DNA of 64,000 bases from Geothrix terrae (GTDB lineage Bacteria; Acidobacteriota; Holophagae; Holophagales; Holophagaceae), in assembly GCF_022808775.1 (NCBI RefSeq), contig NZ_JAKZLA010000002.1:496001-560000 (forward strand), read 5' to 3'. Within the stretch, counting starts at the first letter, position 1. Each line of letters opens with the position of its first letter. This document shows positions 19,516 through 29,242 of this stretch, in pieces. A program made the position numbers and the translations under genes. Under the pieces are notes generated by a model. The model was not told the origin of the DNA. It did no database searches and saw nothing but the letters and a program-made list of their open reading frames with translations.

Positions 19516-21270
19516 ATGGCACGCATCGAACGGGAGTGGCAGGCGGAGCAGGAGGGCGCAGCCCTGGCTTCGGAACTGCACAAGGTGATGGTCATCAGCC
19601 ACCGGCAGGCCAAGGGCTTCATCGACGGCCGCTGTGTGACGGTGAACGGCGAGATCGCCGAGAAGCACGGCCACCGGCTCAAGGCGGGCGACGCCGTGAA
19701 GGTGGTGTTCGATCCCGAGCTCACCTACGAAGTACTGCCACCGCCGAAGAAGCTGAGCTCCGGCCCTTACGAGACCCTGTGGGAGGACAACCACCTGCTC
19801 TTCGTCTTCAAGCCCGCGGGCCTGCTGACGGTGCCGGCTGAACAAGGTGGAGAGCCCAGCCTGGCGGAGGCCATCACCGAGTCCTACCGCCGCCGTGGCT
19901 TCAAGCGCTTCAACCTCTTCATCGTCCACCGGCTCGACCGCTTCACCAGCGGGGTGCTGGTCTTCGCCAAGACCCCCGAAGCCCTGCACGGCCTCAAGAA
20001 GCACTTCGAGCTGCACCGCCTCCAGCGCGTCTACTTCGCCGTCCTCGTGGGCGAGCTGCCTGAGAACAGCGGCACCCTGGCGGGCCACCTCATCGAGCAC
20101 GCCAAGTCCCTGAAGATGTCCGTGGCCAAGGTCCGCAAGGGCCCCGGTGGCGGCAAGCGCATGCCCGCCGGCGCCAAGGAGGCCGTCACCCACTACCGCG
20201 TGATCGAGCGGCTTCCCGGCCACACCGTCGTGGAAGTGCGCCTGGAGACGGGCCGCCGCAACCAGATCCGCGTGCAGTTCGCGGATCGCGGCTTCCCCCT
20301 GCTGGGCGACCAGGTCTACGGCACTGAGAGCCCCCTGCTGGACCGCCAGGCCCTGCATGCCGAGCTGCTGGGCTTCAAGCATCCCGTCACCGAGGAGCAG
20401 GTCACGGTGACGGCCCCCATGCCCGCAGACATGGAGGCGGCCCTCAAGGCCCTCCGGAATTCCGCCCGCCTGCAGCGCGCCGCCACGGGCGCCAAGGGCG
20501 AGGAGGGCATCTTCCAGCCCACCGAGAGCCGCGACCACAAGCTCAAGCGCGTGGCCCGCGCCAAGCGGTTCGATGAACGGGAAGCGCCCGCCCGCCCCCG
20601 CCCCATCAATGGCGATGAGCGGCCCCGCCGGGCCTTCGACACCACCGAGCGTCCGGCCCGTCCGCGGCGCGACGACAGCGACGAGCGACCCCGCCGCCCC
20701 TTTACCCCCGGCGACCGTCCGACCCGGCCCCGCCGCGAGGAAGGGGATGAACGCCCCCGCCGCAGCTTCGGCTCCACCGAGCGGCCCGCCCGCCCGCGGC
20801 GCGACGACAGCGATGAGCGGCCCCGCCGCCCCTTCACCCCCGGCGACCGCCCGGCCCGGCCCCGCCGTGACGAGGGCGACGAACGTCCCCGCCGTGCCTT
20901 CGGCTCCACCGAACGCCCCGCCCGTCCGCGCCGTGACGAAGGTGACGAGCGGCCCCGCCGTCCCTTCACCCCCGGCGACCGCCCGGCCCGGCCCCGCCGT
21001 GACGGGGGGGACGAACGTCCCCGCCGCGCCTTCGGCTCCACCGAGCGCCCCGCCCGCCCGCGCCGTGACGAAGGTGACGAGCGGCCCCGCCGGCCCTTCA
21101 CCCCTGGCGACCGCCCGGCCCGGCCCCGCCGCGAGGAGGGTGACGAGCGCCCGCGGCGCAGCTACGACGCCACCAGCCGCCCCGCAGGCCCGCGCCGCGA
21201 AGGCCCCGGCGGACGTCCCGCAGGCAAGCCCGGCCCGCGCACCGGGAAACCCAAGCCCCGGAAATCCTGA
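19516..21270 (+). CDS. RluA-family RNA pseudouridine synthase with repetitive Arg/Pro-rich tail
   Basis: A 584-residue protein. Residues about 15-75 form an S4-like RNA-binding domain (HRQAKGFIDGRCVTVNGEI). Residues 90-300 are the RluA catalytic domain: FIVHRLDRFTSGVLVFAK with the catalytic Asp in HRLDR, and ETGRRNQIRVQFADRGFPLL. After about residue 310 comes a disordered tail; residues 367-564 are nine consecutive 22-residue units of two alternating types. Normal family members end near residue 300-330. The ATG at 19516 follows GGAGGG; an ATG at 19498 is an alternative. The tail probably binds rRNA or DNA non-specifically. Confidence 0.9.
   Translation: MARIEREWQAEQEGAALASELHKVMVISHRQAKGFIDGRCVTVNGEIAEKHGHRLKAGDAVKVVFDPELTYEVLPPPKKLSSGPYETLWEDNHLLFVFKPAGLLTVPAEQGGEPSLAEAITESYRRRGFKRFNLFIVHRLDRFTSGVLVFAKTPEALHGLKKHFELHRLQRVYFAVLVGELPENSGTLAGHLIEHAKSLKMSVAKVRKGPGGGKRMPAGAKEAVTHYRVIERLPGHTVVEVRLETGRRNQIRVQFADRGFPLLGDQVYGTESPLLDRQALHAELLGFKHPVTEEQVTVTAPMPADMEAALKALRNSARLQRAATGAKGEEGIFQPTESRDHKLKRVARAKRFDEREAPARPRPINGDERPRRAFDTTERPARPRRDDSDERPRRPFTPGDRPTRPRREEGDERPRRSFGSTERPARPRRDDSDERPRRPFTPGDRPARPRRDEGDERPRRAFGSTERPARPRRDEGDERPRRPFTPGDRPARPRRDGGDERPRRAFGSTERPARPRRDEGDERPRRPFTPGDRPARPRREEGDERPRRSYDATSRPAGPRREGPGGRPAGKPGPRTGKPKPRKS
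20614..21207 (+). repeat. nine in-frame 66 bp repeats in the pseudouridine synthase tail
   Basis: Nine 66 bp units encode DERPRR-x2-(STERPARPRR or PGDRPARPRR)-x3. Type A (AFGSTERPARPRR) and type B (PFTPGDRPARPRR) alternate, so the higher-order period is 132 bp. The units are diverged at synonymous sites but conserved in protein, apart from the last copy (SYDATSRPAGPRR). The block ends 63 bp before the stop. Confidence 0.93.
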
Positions 21271-21303
21271 GGAACCCCTCCCGGCCAGGCTCATCCTTTT
21301 CCC

Positions 21304-21747
21304 ATGCGCCTCTGGTGGTTCAGCCTCCTCCTCACCCCCTTCCTGGCGGCCCAGGAGGCGGGAGCCCTGGATCTGCGCACCGATCTGGGCGCCGATCCCA
21401 TGGCGCAGCTCCGCCTGGTGCAGCCCGGGTGTTGGGACAGCCTGGTCCTGCACGCTGCCCCCCGGCCCTTGCGCGCCTCCCGTCGGGGCCCCGCCGGCGC
21501 CACGGTGGAAGTGTGGGATCTGGCCTACCGCGACACACCGCGGCGCGAAGCCTTCAGCCTCACCCTCAAGGCCTTGCGGGATCGCCTGGTCCGGGCCTTC
21601 GCGGTCCCGCCGCCCAGCCATGGGGAGATCGAACTCAGCGAGCTGGTCTCGTCGGATCCCTCGAATCCCCAGCAGCTGGACCTCACCAAGGTGCAGTCCA
21701 TGCAGGAACGGTTCAACCCGCCACCACGCACCACACCGGTGCGGTGA
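21304..21747 (+). CDS. secreted hypothetical protein
   Basis: A 147-residue protein with a signal peptide (MRLWWFSLLLTPFLAAQEAG), so probably periplasmic. The mature part has no recognisable motif; it includes the helix REAFSLTLKALRDRLVRAF and a polar C-terminal tail. It lies 33 bp after the pseudouridine synthase and may be in the same transcript. No family recognised. Confidence 0.65.
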   Translation: MRLWWFSLLLTPFLAAQEAGALDLRTDLGADPMAQLRLVQPGCWDSLVLHAAPRPLRASRRGPAGATVEVWDLAYRDTPRREAFSLTLKALRDRLVRAFAVPPPSHGEIELSELVSSDPSNPQQLDLTKVQSMQERFNPPPRTTPVR

Positions 21748-21766
21748 GACGAGGGCGGTCCCCAGG

Positions 21767-22075
21767 CTAGATGTGATCCTGGTACATCCGGTCCAGCGCC
21801 TCGGCCAGGTCCAGGTCCCGCTGGGTGACCCCGCGGCTGACGTGGGTGGTGAGAACCGCCACGACCCAACGGTAGCCAAGAGTCAGGTCCGGGTGGTGAT
21901 TCACCTTCTCGGCATGTTCCGCGGCGGCCATGACGAAGCCCAGGCCTCGCGGATAGCCGGAGAAAACATAGCGGCGCCGGAGGGTCAGGCCATGGGCATC
22001 CCCCTGCGCGACCCAGTCGGGATGCGCCTTCAGGAAGGCCTCCATGGCGTCAGGGCTGACCAGATCCTTGGACAT
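21767..22075 (-). CDS. phhB: 4a-hydroxytetrahydrobiopterin dehydratase (PCD/DCoH)
   Basis: A 102-residue protein of normal family length. The motif EHAEKVNHHPDLTLGYRWVV contains the conserved His-His-Pro, and VLTTHVSRGVTQRDLDLAEALD is the second half of the active site. It regenerates the pterin cofactor of aromatic amino acid hydroxylases by dehydrating the 4a-carbinolamine. No phenylalanine hydroxylase gene is in the window, but hpd at 30.2 kb is the next step of the same catabolic route. The start at 22075 is 47 bp from the divergent reductase gene. Confidence 0.92.
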   Translation of the reverse strand: MSKDLVSPDAMEAFLKAHPDWVAQGDAHGLTLRRRYVFSGYPRGLGFVMAAAEHAEKVNHHPDLTLGYRWVVAVLTTHVSRGVTQRDLDLAEALDRMYQDHI

Positions 22076-22121
22076 GCTTCCCCCCATGGGGCATCCTAAT
22101 CCGTTGCCCTGGAATCGCGCC

Positions 22122-22880
22122 ATGCCCTTCAACCAGCCTCCCCTGCTCGGCCGCATCGCCTTCGTCACCGGCTCCTCCCGGGGCATCGGGCGGGCCATCG
22201 CCGTGGAGCTGGCCCGCTGGGGCGCGGATGTGGTGGTGCATGCCCAGAAGAACCAGGACTTGGCAGAGGCTGTGGCGGCGGAGGTCCGCGGCATGGGCCG
22301 CCGAGCCATGGCCGTGCTGGCGGATGTCCGCGTGAAGGCCGAGCTTGAGGCCGCCGCGGAGCGCGTGAAGGCCGAGCTGGGACCCGTGGACATCCTCGTG
22401 AACAACGCCGGCACCCGCAAGGACGGCCCCTTCATCCTCATGGGCGACGAGAAGTGGGAGGAGGTCATGAATGTGAACCTCCGGGGTACCGTGTACGCCA
22501 CGAAGGCCTTCGTGCGGGGCATGATGGCCCGCAAGTGGGGGCGCGTCGTCAACATCGTCAGCCCCACGGGCATCATCGGCATGGCGGGGCAGACCAACTA
22601 CGGCGCCAGCAAGGGGGCCGTCATGGCCCTCACCAAGAGCCTGGCCCGGGAGGTGGCCCCCTTCGGGGTCCTGGTGAACGCCGTGAACCCCGGGTTCATC
22701 CACACCGAGCTGACGGCGGACGTCTCCGAGGAGGCCAAGCGCGACCTCCTGGCCCCCACCATCCTCAAGCGCGAAGGCGAGCCCGAGGAAGTCGCCAGCG
22801 TCGTGGCCTTCCTCTGCTCCGACTGGGCCAGCTACATGAGCGGCCAGATCATCAATGTGGACGGGGGACTCTGCCCTTAA
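22122..22880 (+). CDS. fabG: FabG-like 3-oxoacyl-ACP reductase (SDR)
   Basis: A 252-residue short-chain dehydrogenase. The NAD(P) motif is GSSRGIGRAIA, NNAG lies in DILVNNAGTRKDG, the catalytic Ser is in NIVSPTGIIG, and Tyr-Lys in TNYGASKGAVMAL. The C-terminus SGQIINVDGGLCP is the usual FabG ending. The protein most resembles FabG reductases of fatty-acid synthesis, although it lies outside a fab cluster and could serve another acyl-chain pathway. The start at 22122 is preferred because an in-frame extension overlaps the divergent pterin dehydratase. Confidence 0.88.
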   Translation: MPFNQPPLLGRIAFVTGSSRGIGRAIAVELARWGADVVVHAQKNQDLAEAVAAEVRGMGRRAMAVLADVRVKAELEAAAERVKAELGPVDILVNNAGTRKDGPFILMGDEKWEEVMNVNLRGTVYATKAFVRGMMARKWGRVVNIVSPTGIIGMAGQTNYGASKGAVMALTKSLAREVAPFGVLVNAVNPGFIHTELTADVSEEAKRDLLAPTILKREGEPEEVASVVAFLCSDWASYMSGQIINVDGGLCP

Positions 22881-22892
22881 AGCGGCAAGCTC

Positions 22893-22990
22893 GCGCGGAG
22901 GTCACCGAGAATGCGGAGGATCGCGGAGAAAGGCGCCCTGACCTGAAAGCCCTTCCTCCGCATTTCTCTCCTGTCTCTGCGTCCTCCGCG
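22893..22990. repeat. palindromic intergenic repeat
   Basis: The 117 bp between the convergent fabG-like and folD genes contains an imperfect long inverted repeat: GCGGAGG and TGCGGAGGA on the left match TCCTCCGCA (22952-22960) and CCTCCGCG (22983-22990) on the right. The repeated CGGAG-type words resemble the dispersed palindromic intergenic repeats seen in many environmental genomes. It may act as a bidirectional terminator. Confidence 0.6.
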
Positions 22991-22997
22991 AGTGTCT

Positions 22998-23912
22998 TTA
23001 GACGGACTGATTCGCCGCCTGAAGGGCGTTGGTCAGCAGCCCCGCGATGGTGAGAGGCCCGACGCCGCCGGGGACAGGGGTCACAGCGGAGGCCACCTGC
23101 ATGGCCTCGCCGAAGCGCACGTCGCCGCAGAGGACAGCGCCCTTGGCCATCAGGGTTTCCAGCTTCTTGGGCTCGGCGGCGAAGATGCGCTCGCCCAGGA
23201 CGAGGTCATCCACGCGGTTGATGCCCACGTCCACCACCACGGCGCCGGGCTTGATCCAGGAACCCTCCACCAGGCCGGGCTTGCCCACGGCGGCCACCAG
23301 CAGGTCCGCCTCGCGGCAGACGGCCGGCAGATCCCTTGTGCGGCTGTGGGCGATGGTCACGGTGGCGTGCTGCTCCAGCAGCATGAGCGCCATGGGCTTG
23401 CCCACGATCTCACTGCGGCCCAGCACCACGGCGCGCAGGCCCTTCAGCGCCAGCCCGTGGTGGGCCAGCAGGGACATGCAAGCCGAGGGCGTGCAGGGGC
23501 GCAGGCCCGGCAGGCCCTCCAGCAGGAGCCCCTGGTTCACCGGGTGGAAGCCGTCCACGTCCTTGGCGGGGCTGATGCGGTGCAGGGCCCGCTTGGAATC
23601 CAGGCCCTTGGGCAGGGGCAGCTGCACCAGGATGCCGTCCACCCCGGGATCGGCGTTCAGGCGGTCGATGAGATCGTCCAGCACGGCCTGGGGCGTGTCC
23701 GCCGGCAGCCGGTGCTCCAGGGAGGTGATGCCCACCTTGGCGCAGGCCGCGGACTTGTTGCGGACGTAGACGTGGCTGGCGGGATCATCCCCCACCAGCA
23801 CCACGGCCAGGGCGGGGGCGCGCTTCCCCTCAGCCAGCCGGGCCTCCACGCCCTGGCGCACCACCTCCAGCATCCGGTCTGCGTGCGCCTTGCCATCCAG
23901 CACCTGTGCCAT
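22998..23912 (-). CDS. folD: bifunctional methylenetetrahydrofolate dehydrogenase/cyclohydrolase
   Basis: A 304-residue cytoplasmic one-carbon enzyme interconverting 5,10-methylene-THF, methenyl-THF and 10-formyl-THF. Family motifs are VYVRNKSAACAKVGI with the catalytic Lys, GILVQLPLP, PAKDVDGFHPVNQG, the NADP-binding VLGRSEIVGKPMALML, and the C-terminal TPVPGGVGPLTIAGLL. The start at 23912 has AGGAGAGG upstream; an ATG 7 codons earlier is less likely. It feeds folates for methionine and purine synthesis. Confidence 0.96.
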   Translation of the reverse strand: MAQVLDGKAHADRMLEVVRQGVEARLAEGKRAPALAVVLVGDDPASHVYVRNKSAACAKVGITSLEHRLPADTPQAVLDDLIDRLNADPGVDGILVQLPLPKGLDSKRALHRISPAKDVDGFHPVNQGLLLEGLPGLRPCTPSACMSLLAHHGLALKGLRAVVLGRSEIVGKPMALMLLEQHATVTIAHSRTRDLPAVCREADLLVAAVGKPGLVEGSWIKPGAVVVDVGINRVDDLVLGERIFAAEPKKLETLMAKGAVLCGDVRFGEAMQVASAVTPVPGGVGPLTIAGLLTNALQAANQSV

Positions 23913-24025
23913 GGGCCACCCTCTCCTGAGCAATAAGGGACCCGCCAGCCCCCTTTCCAGCCTACCAGTCCGAGGTCAGGCCCACCGAGGGCGGAGCACC
24001 GCCACCCCCGGATGCGTTCCCGGCC

Positions 24026-24054
24026 TTGAGAACCCTTGCACATCGCGCTAGACT
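24026..24054 (+). promoter_or_regulatory. sigma-70 promoter of the rimP-nusA-infB operon
   Basis: TTGAGA (24026-24031) and TAGACT (24049-24054) are spaced by 17 bp, a good housekeeping promoter. Transcription would begin near 24061, giving an 85 nt leader that contains the hairpin at 24102-24124. Confidence 0.6.
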
Positions 24055-24101
24055 CATAGGTCAATTCGGCCATGGCCTCCCGGACTCGGGTGCCAAGACT
24101 G

Positions 24102-24124
24102 GGTGGGTTCGGCCCACCTTTTTT
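24102..24124 (+). terminator. leader attenuator-type hairpin before rimP
   Basis: GGTGGG and CCCACC form a 6 bp stem around TTCGG, followed by six T residues. It lies between the promoter and the rimP start codon at 24145, so it would prematurely end the operon transcript unless bypassed. Since the operon encodes NusA, autogenous control of termination is a reasonable inference. Confidence 0.75.
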
Positions 24125-24144
24125 GTTGTTCACCCGGAGATTCC

Positions 24145-24714
24145 GTGGATCTGAAGAAAGCGCAACCCCTCCTCGAGCGCCAGCTGGCCCTGCTGGGCTA
24201 CGAGCTGGTGCACCTGGAGCTGGCCCGCGAAGGCCGGGACGAAGTGCTGCGCCTCTACATCGACCACCTCGACGGCGCCACCAGCGGCCGCAGGGTCACC
24301 CTGGACGACTGCACCGCCGCCCATGAGGGCCTCCTGCTCTGGATGGACGTGGAGTTCCCCGACCTGCGGGAGAAGCTCGGGGTCGAGGTCAGCAGCCCTG
24401 GCATGGAGCGCCCCCTGGTCAAGGCCGACCACTTCCGCCGCTTCGCAGGCCGGCTCTGCCGCGTGCAGACCGCCGTGCCCATCAACGGCCAGAAGCGGTT
24501 CAAGGGCTGGATCGGCCCCATGGAAGGCGCCAGCGTCACCCTGGAAGAGGACGGCGTCCTCAAGAGCATTCCCCTTGAGTCCATCCAGAAGGCGCGCCTG
24601 GCGCCCTTCGATGAGGACAAGACCCCGCGGCCCAAGCACCTGGCCGCCCGTTTGACTGAAGTACCGGATGCCGATGGCGTAGAGACAAGCGCCGTCGAGG
24701 ACGAGGAGGCCTGA
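24145..24714 (+). CDS. rimP: ribosome maturation factor RimP
   Basis: A 189-residue protein needed for 30S subunit maturation. The N-terminal domain shows ALLGYELVHLELAREGRDEV and LRLYIDHLDG; the linker VEVSSPGMERPLVKADHFRR is the conserved SPG-ER-PL motif; the C-terminal SH3-like domain follows, with a short acidic tail. GTG start at 24145 with GGAGA 8 bp upstream; initiating at an earlier ATG would place the terminator hairpin inside the gene. First gene of rimP-nusA-infB. Confidence 0.93.
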   Translation: MDLKKAQPLLERQLALLGYELVHLELAREGRDEVLRLYIDHLDGATSGRRVTLDDCTAAHEGLLLWMDVEFPDLREKLGVEVSSPGMERPLVKADHFRRFAGRLCRVQTAVPINGQKRFKGWIGPMEGASVTLEEDGVLKSIPLESIQKARLAPFDEDKTPRPKHLAARLTEVPDADGVETSAVEDEEA

Positions 24715-24715
24715 G

Positions 24716-26044
24716 ATGGCGAACGTGGCAACGACCTTTTTCGACAGCGTGAAGATGATCGCCGCCGAGAAGGGCATCAACGAGGAAGATGTCTTCGCGG
24801 CGGTGGAGGAGGCTCTCGCCAAGGCCGCGGACAAGTACTTCAATGCCCAGGATTTCTATGGCAACTTCCAGGCCCAGATGGACCGGGAGACCGGCGAGTT
24901 CCACGTCTACGCCCTGAAGCAGGTGGTGGCTGAGGTCGAGGAGGAGGATCTGGAGATCAGCCTGGCGGAAGCCCAGACGCTGAATCCGGACGCCGCCGAG
25001 GGCGACACCCTCTGGCTGCCCCAGGACACCAGCCAGCTCGGCCGCATCGCCGCCCAGGCCGCCAAGCAGGTGCTGGTGCAGAAGGTCCGCGAGGCCGAGC
25101 GCGAGCGCATCTTCACCGAGTTCGCCGATCGCATCGGCGAGGTGGTGGTGGCCGAGGTCAAGCGCTTCGAGAAGAGCGCCATCATCCTCGAGATCGACCG
25201 TGTCGAGGCCATGCTGCGCCGAAGCGAGGCGCTGCGCGGCGACCGCTTCGACAAGGGCCAGCGCATCAAGGTCGTCATCGTCAGCGTCGACCGCAGCGCC
25301 AAGGATCCCCAGGTGCAGGTGAGCCGCACCGATCCGCGGCTGCTCATCAAGCTCTTCGAGAATGAAGTCCCCGAGATCCACGACGGCACGGTGGTCATCC
25401 GCAACTGCGTCCGAGAGGCCGGCGACCGCGCCAAGGTGGCCGTCCACAGCCTCGACCCGGATGTCGATCCCGTGGGCGCCTGCGTGGGCCTCAAGGGCAG
25501 CCGCGTGCAGGCCATCATCCGCGAGCTGAAAAACGAGAAGATCGACATCGTGCGCTTCTCGGATGACGCGGCCCAGTTCATCGCCAACGCCCTGAACCCC
25601 GCCAAGTCCATCCGGGTGAACCTGGTGGACCCCGAAGCCCACCGGGTCGAGGTGGTCGTGGACGACGAGCAGCTCAGCGTCGCCATTGGCAAGCGGGGCC
25701 AGAACGTCCGCCTGGCCGCCAAGCTCACGGGCTGGAACATCGACGTCCGCAGCGAGGCCGACAAGCGCCGCGAGGCCGAAGTCGCCATGGGCCTGGCCCT
25801 CCCGGAGATGGATGCCGAGGCGGCCCCCGCCGCCGAAGCCGCCGCCCCCGCCTCCACCCTGCTGGACGAGATCCAGGTCGAGGGGCTGGACACCGCCCTC
25901 GCCGACCGCCTGGCCGCCGCGGGCTATTCCGATGCCAAATCCCTTTACACTGTCACTGCCGAGCAGCTCATGCAGGTGGAAGGCATGGATCAGGATCTGG
26001 CCTTCCGTCTCATCGATGCCGTGCAGGCGTACTTCGGGGAGTAG
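24716..26044 (+). CDS. nusA: transcription termination/antitermination factor NusA
   Basis: A 442-residue RNA-polymerase-associated factor. The N-terminal domain (1-120), S1 domain (about 130-200), and KH1/KH2 domains are visible, with [23 protein letters not shown]-type KH sequence and [18 protein letters not shown] for KH2. After an Ala-rich linker there is one helix-hairpin-helix-like C-terminal domain ([19 protein letters not shown]), fewer than the two acidic repeats of the E. coli protein. It starts one base after the rimP stop. No ylxR gene intervenes before infB. Confidence 0.94.
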   Translation: MANVATTFFDSVKMIAAEKGINEEDVFAAVEEALAKAADKYFNAQDFYGNFQAQMDRETGEFHVYALKQVVAEVEEEDLEISLAEAQTLNPDAAEGDTLWLPQDTSQLGRIAAQAAKQVLVQKVREAERERIFTEFADRIGEVVVAEVKRFEKSAIILEIDRVEAMLRRSEALRGDRFDKGQRIKVVIVSVDRSAKDPQVQVSRTDPRLLIKLFENEVPEIHDGTVVIRNCVREAGDRAKVAVHSLDPDVDPVGACVGLKGSRVQAIIRELKNEKIDIVRFSDDAAQFIANALNPAKSIRVNLVDPEAHRVEVVVDDEQLSVAIGKRGQNVRLAAKLTGWNIDVRSEADKRREAEVAMGLALPEMDAEAAPAAEAAAPASTLLDEIQVEGLDTALADRLAAAGYSDAKSLYTVTAEQLMQVEGMDQDLAFRLIDAVQAYFGE

Positions 26045-26101
26045 GCTGTAGTCCTGCAGCCCTTCCCGTTTCCCACCCCCAGGCCGAGGTAATCCCCTTA
26101 C

Positions 26102-29100
26102 ATGCTGCGTATCAACCAACTCGCCAAAGAGCTCGGAGTCGCCAACCAGGAGGTCATCGAGGCCTGCGAGAAGCGTCTGGGCCTCCAAGGGAAGAGCCAC
26201 AGCTCCAACCTCACCGATGACCAGGCGGACCAGCTGCGCCGGGCCTTCCAGGGCAAGCACAAGGGGGAGAGCGACGCGCCCCCCCTCGCGCTGCACAAGC
26301 CCTCCGCCGCCGTGAAGGTGGTGAAGGGGCCCGCTCCGGCCTCCCCCCGTCCCGAGCCCAAGGTCGAGACCCCGGTCGAGGTCCCCAAGGCCGCGCCCGC
26401 CGTGCTGGTGAAGAAGGCCGAGCCCAAGCCTGAAGCCCGGCCCGAGCCCCAGCCCGAACCGAGCCCCGAGCCGCAGGCGTCGGCCCCCGCGGCCATGCCC
26501 GCATCCCAGGCGAAGCCGGCCGAACCCACCCCGACTCCGGCGCCCGCTGCGGCCGCGTCCGCAGCCCCGGCCGCCACGGCCCCGGCCGCATCGCCGGCCG
26601 CGGTTGAGGCGCCGGCGCCAACCCCGGCGGCGGAAGCCCCCAAGGAGACCTTCTCCCGCCTGAAGGTGTCCACGGGAGCCGCGCCCGCCCCCCGCGAGGA
26701 GAAGCCCGCCCGCTACATCCAGCTCCCGCCGACCCGGCCCGCGGGCGCCCCGGCGGCCCAGCGCCCGGCTCAGCCCTCCACGGCCCAGGGCTCCGGTCCC
26801 CGCCCCGAAGCGGGCGCCCGGCCCATCGTCCAGCGACCCGGCCAGGCCCCCGCCCCCCGGGACGTCCAGCGCTCCGGCATGCCCCAGAAGGAGAAGGCCG
26901 TTCTCCAGATGGCCACCAACACGGGTCGCGGCGAGGTGCGCCACGACGCTCCCGCCCCGGCGGCCCCCAGCCGGCGTCCCTACATTCCGCCCGCCATCAC
27001 CGAGCTGCGACCGGACCAGGGCTTCAGCCGCATCAAGACCTCGGACACCCCGGCCCCCACGCCGCGGCCCCAGGAACCCGCCCGCTACATCCAGCTGCCC
27101 CAGCCCCGCCCTGCCGGCGGCGCCCGCCCCAGCGGCCCCGGCGGTCGTCCGGGCGGTCCTGGCAGCCGTCCCGGCGGCCCCGGCCGTCCCGGCATGGGTT
27201 CCCGGCCCGGCGGCCCCGGCCGTCCCGGCATGGGCCCCCGTCCCGGCGGCCCCGGCCGCGGTCCCTCCATCCCGGCCTCCGGTCCCATCGATCCCAACAG
27301 CCAGAAGGGCCCCGGCCGCGGCGCCCACGTGGGCGGCAAGAAGAAGAAGGGCGGCTACGTCCGGAGCAAGGAGGAGGAACTCGACCTCAAGCTCCGCCAG
27401 CCGCGCTCCCGCGCCCAGCAGGTGGCCAGCGAGTACATCGAGGAGGAGATCGGCATCGTCATGCTCTCCGAGGGCGTGACGGTCAAGGAACTCGCCGAGA
27501 AGTGCAACCGGCCCGCCAAGGATGTGGTCGCCAAGCTGCTCCACCGGGGCATCTTCGCCACCATCAACCAGCCCCTCGACACCGAGATGGCCAAGGACAT
27601 CGCCCGCGAGTTCGGCTACCTGGCCGACATCGTCTCCTTCGAGGAGGACGTGCAGATCGCCGCGGACGAATCCGGCGAGGTGGCGGGCGAGAAGCTGTCC
27701 CGTCCCCCGGTCGTCACCATCATGGGCCACGTCGACCACGGCAAGACCTCGCTGCTGGACGCCATCCGCAAGACCAAGGTGGCGGCCGGCGAGGCTGGCG
27801 GCATCACGCAGCACGTGGGCGCCTACCACGTGGCCGTGAAGGATCCGAACACCGGCGAGAAGCGCAAGGTGGTCTTCCTCGACACGCCGGGCCACGAGGC
27901 CTTCACCAAGATGCGCGCCCGCGGCGCCAAGGTCACGGACATCGCCGTCCTGGTGGTGGCCGCCGATGACGGCGTCATGCCCCAGACCGTGGAGTCCATC
28001 AACCACGCCAAGGCCGCGGACGTCCCCCTGGTGGTCGCCATCAACAAGATCGACAAGCCCGGCGCCAACCCGGACAAGGTCCAGCAGGGCCTGCTCCAGT
28101 ACGGCGTCCAGACCGAGGCCTACGGCGGCGACGTGCCGGCCGTCCTCGTCAGCGCCAAGACCCAGCAGGGCCTCGACGAGCTGCTCGAGACGCTGCTCCT
28201 CGTGGCCGACCTGAAGGAGCTGAAGGCCGTCTACGATTGCCCCGCCGCCGGGTCCATCATCGAAGGCCGCCTGGACCGGGGCCGCGGCCCCGTGGCCACG
28301 GTGCTCGTGCAGCGCGGCACCCTGCGGGCCGGCGACATCTTCGTGGCCGGCGCCACCATGGGCCGCGTCCGCGCCATGTTCGACTACCTGGGCCAGCGTG
28401 TCACCGAGGCCGAGCCGTCCACCGCCGTGCAGATCCTCGGCTTCGAGGAAGTGCCCAGCGCCGGCGACAACTTCCAGGTGGTGGAGGACGAGGGCAAGGC
28501 CCGCACCATCGTCTCCTTCCGCCAGGAGAAGGCCAAGCAGGCGGCCCAGCAGAAGCAGCGCGCCACGCTGGAAACCCTGTTCAGCACCCTCAAGGATGGC
28601 CAGGTCAAGGAGCTGCCCCTCATCATCAAGGCGGACACCCAGGGTTCCGTGGAATCCCTCGTGGGCCAGCTGGAGCGCCTCAGCACCGAGAAGGTCCGGG
28701 TGCGCATCATCCACAGCGCCGCCGGCACCGTCACCGAGAACGACGTGCTCCTCGCCGAAGCCTCCAAGGCCACCATCATCGGCTTCCAGACCCGGGCCGA
28801 GAAGAAGACCGAGGAGCTCGCCCACGAGGAGGGCGTGGACCTGCGCTTCCACGACATCATCTACAAGGTCACGGAAGAGGTCGAGCAGGCCATGGTCGGC
28901 ATGCTGGACGCCACCGAGAAGGAGACCGTCCACGGCCAGGCCGAGGTGCGCCAGCTCTTCAAGATCGGCAAGACCGTCATCGCCGGCTCCTTCGTCACCG
29001 AGGGCAAGGTCCAGAAGTCGAACAAAGTCCGCGTGAAGCGCGGCGAGGAGGTCCTCTTCGAGGGCGGCATCAAGAACCTCAAGCGCTTCAAGGAGGACGT

Positions 29101-29221
29101 GACCGAGGTGAAGAACGGCCTCGACTGCGGCATCTCCCTCGATGGCTTCGACGAGCTGAAGGAAGGGGACATCCTCGAGTTCTTCAGCAAGGAGAAGGTG
29201 ATCGCGACGTCGCTCAGCTGA
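26102..29221 (+). CDS. infB: translation initiation factor IF-2
   Basis: A 1039-residue GTPase that places initiator tRNA on the ribosome. The N-terminal IF2N domain (1-55) is [20 protein letters not shown]; residues about 60-430 are a Pro/Ala/Gly/Arg-rich linker with an internal duplication (SRLK/SRIK plus ARYIQLP blocks at about 184 and 308). A second IF2N-like region precedes the G domain. G1 GHVDHGKT begins near 542, DTPGHEAF is G3 and NKIDKPGAN is G4. The C-terminal domains end VIATSLS. The length exceeds E. coli IF2 (890) because of the linker. Confidence 0.96.
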   Translation: MLRINQLAKELGVANQEVIEACEKRLGLQGKSHSSNLTDDQADQLRRAFQGKHKGESDAPPLALHKPSAAVKVVKGPAPASPRPEPKVETPVEVPKAAPAVLVKKAEPKPEARPEPQPEPSPEPQASAPAAMPASQAKPAEPTPTPAPAAAASAAPAATAPAASPAAVEAPAPTPAAEAPKETFSRLKVSTGAAPAPREEKPARYIQLPPTRPAGAPAAQRPAQPSTAQGSGPRPEAGARPIVQRPGQAPAPRDVQRSGMPQKEKAVLQMATNTGRGEVRHDAPAPAAPSRRPYIPPAITELRPDQGFSRIKTSDTPAPTPRPQEPARYIQLPQPRPAGGARPSGPGGRPGGPGSRPGGPGRPGMGSRPGGPGRPGMGPRPGGPGRGPSIPASGPIDPNSQKGPGRGAHVGGKKKKGGYVRSKEEELDLKLRQPRSRAQQVASEYIEEEIGIVMLSEGVTVKELAEKCNRPAKDVVAKLLHRGIFATINQPLDTEMAKDIAREFGYLADIVSFEEDVQIAADESGEVAGEKLSRPPVVTIMGHVDHGKTSLLDAIRKTKVAAGEAGGITQHVGAYHVAVKDPNTGEKRKVVFLDTPGHEAFTKMRARGAKVTDIAVLVVAADDGVMPQTVESINHAKAADVPLVVAINKIDKPGANPDKVQQGLLQYGVQTEAYGGDVPAVLVSAKTQQGLDELLETLLLVADLKELKAVYDCPAAGSIIEGRLDRGRGPVATVLVQRGTLRAGDIFVAGATMGRVRAMFDYLGQRVTEAEPSTAVQILGFEEVPSAGDNFQVVEDEGKARTIVSFRQEKAKQAAQQKQRATLETLFSTLKDGQVKELPLIIKADTQGSVESLVGQLERLSTEKVRVRIIHSAAGTVTENDVLLAEASKATIIGFQTRAEKKTEELAHEEGVDLRFHDIIYKVTEEVEQAMVGMLDATEKETVHGQAEVRQLFKIGKTVIAGSFVTEGKVQKSNKVRVKRGEEVLFEGGIKNLKRFKEDVTEVKNGLDCGISLDGFDELKEGDILEFFSKEKVIATSLS

Positions 29222-29242
29222 TCCGCGCTCCGCGCAGATCTC

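Noticed and set aside
20316-21101. Minus-strand Arg/Ser-rich repetitive frame over the pseudouridine synthase tail
   Set aside because: A direct consequence of the 66 bp repeat array read backwards; no RBS or family.
20614-21207. Possible CRISPR array
   Set aside because: Regular 66 bp units, but repeats are coding, contiguous and without unique spacers.
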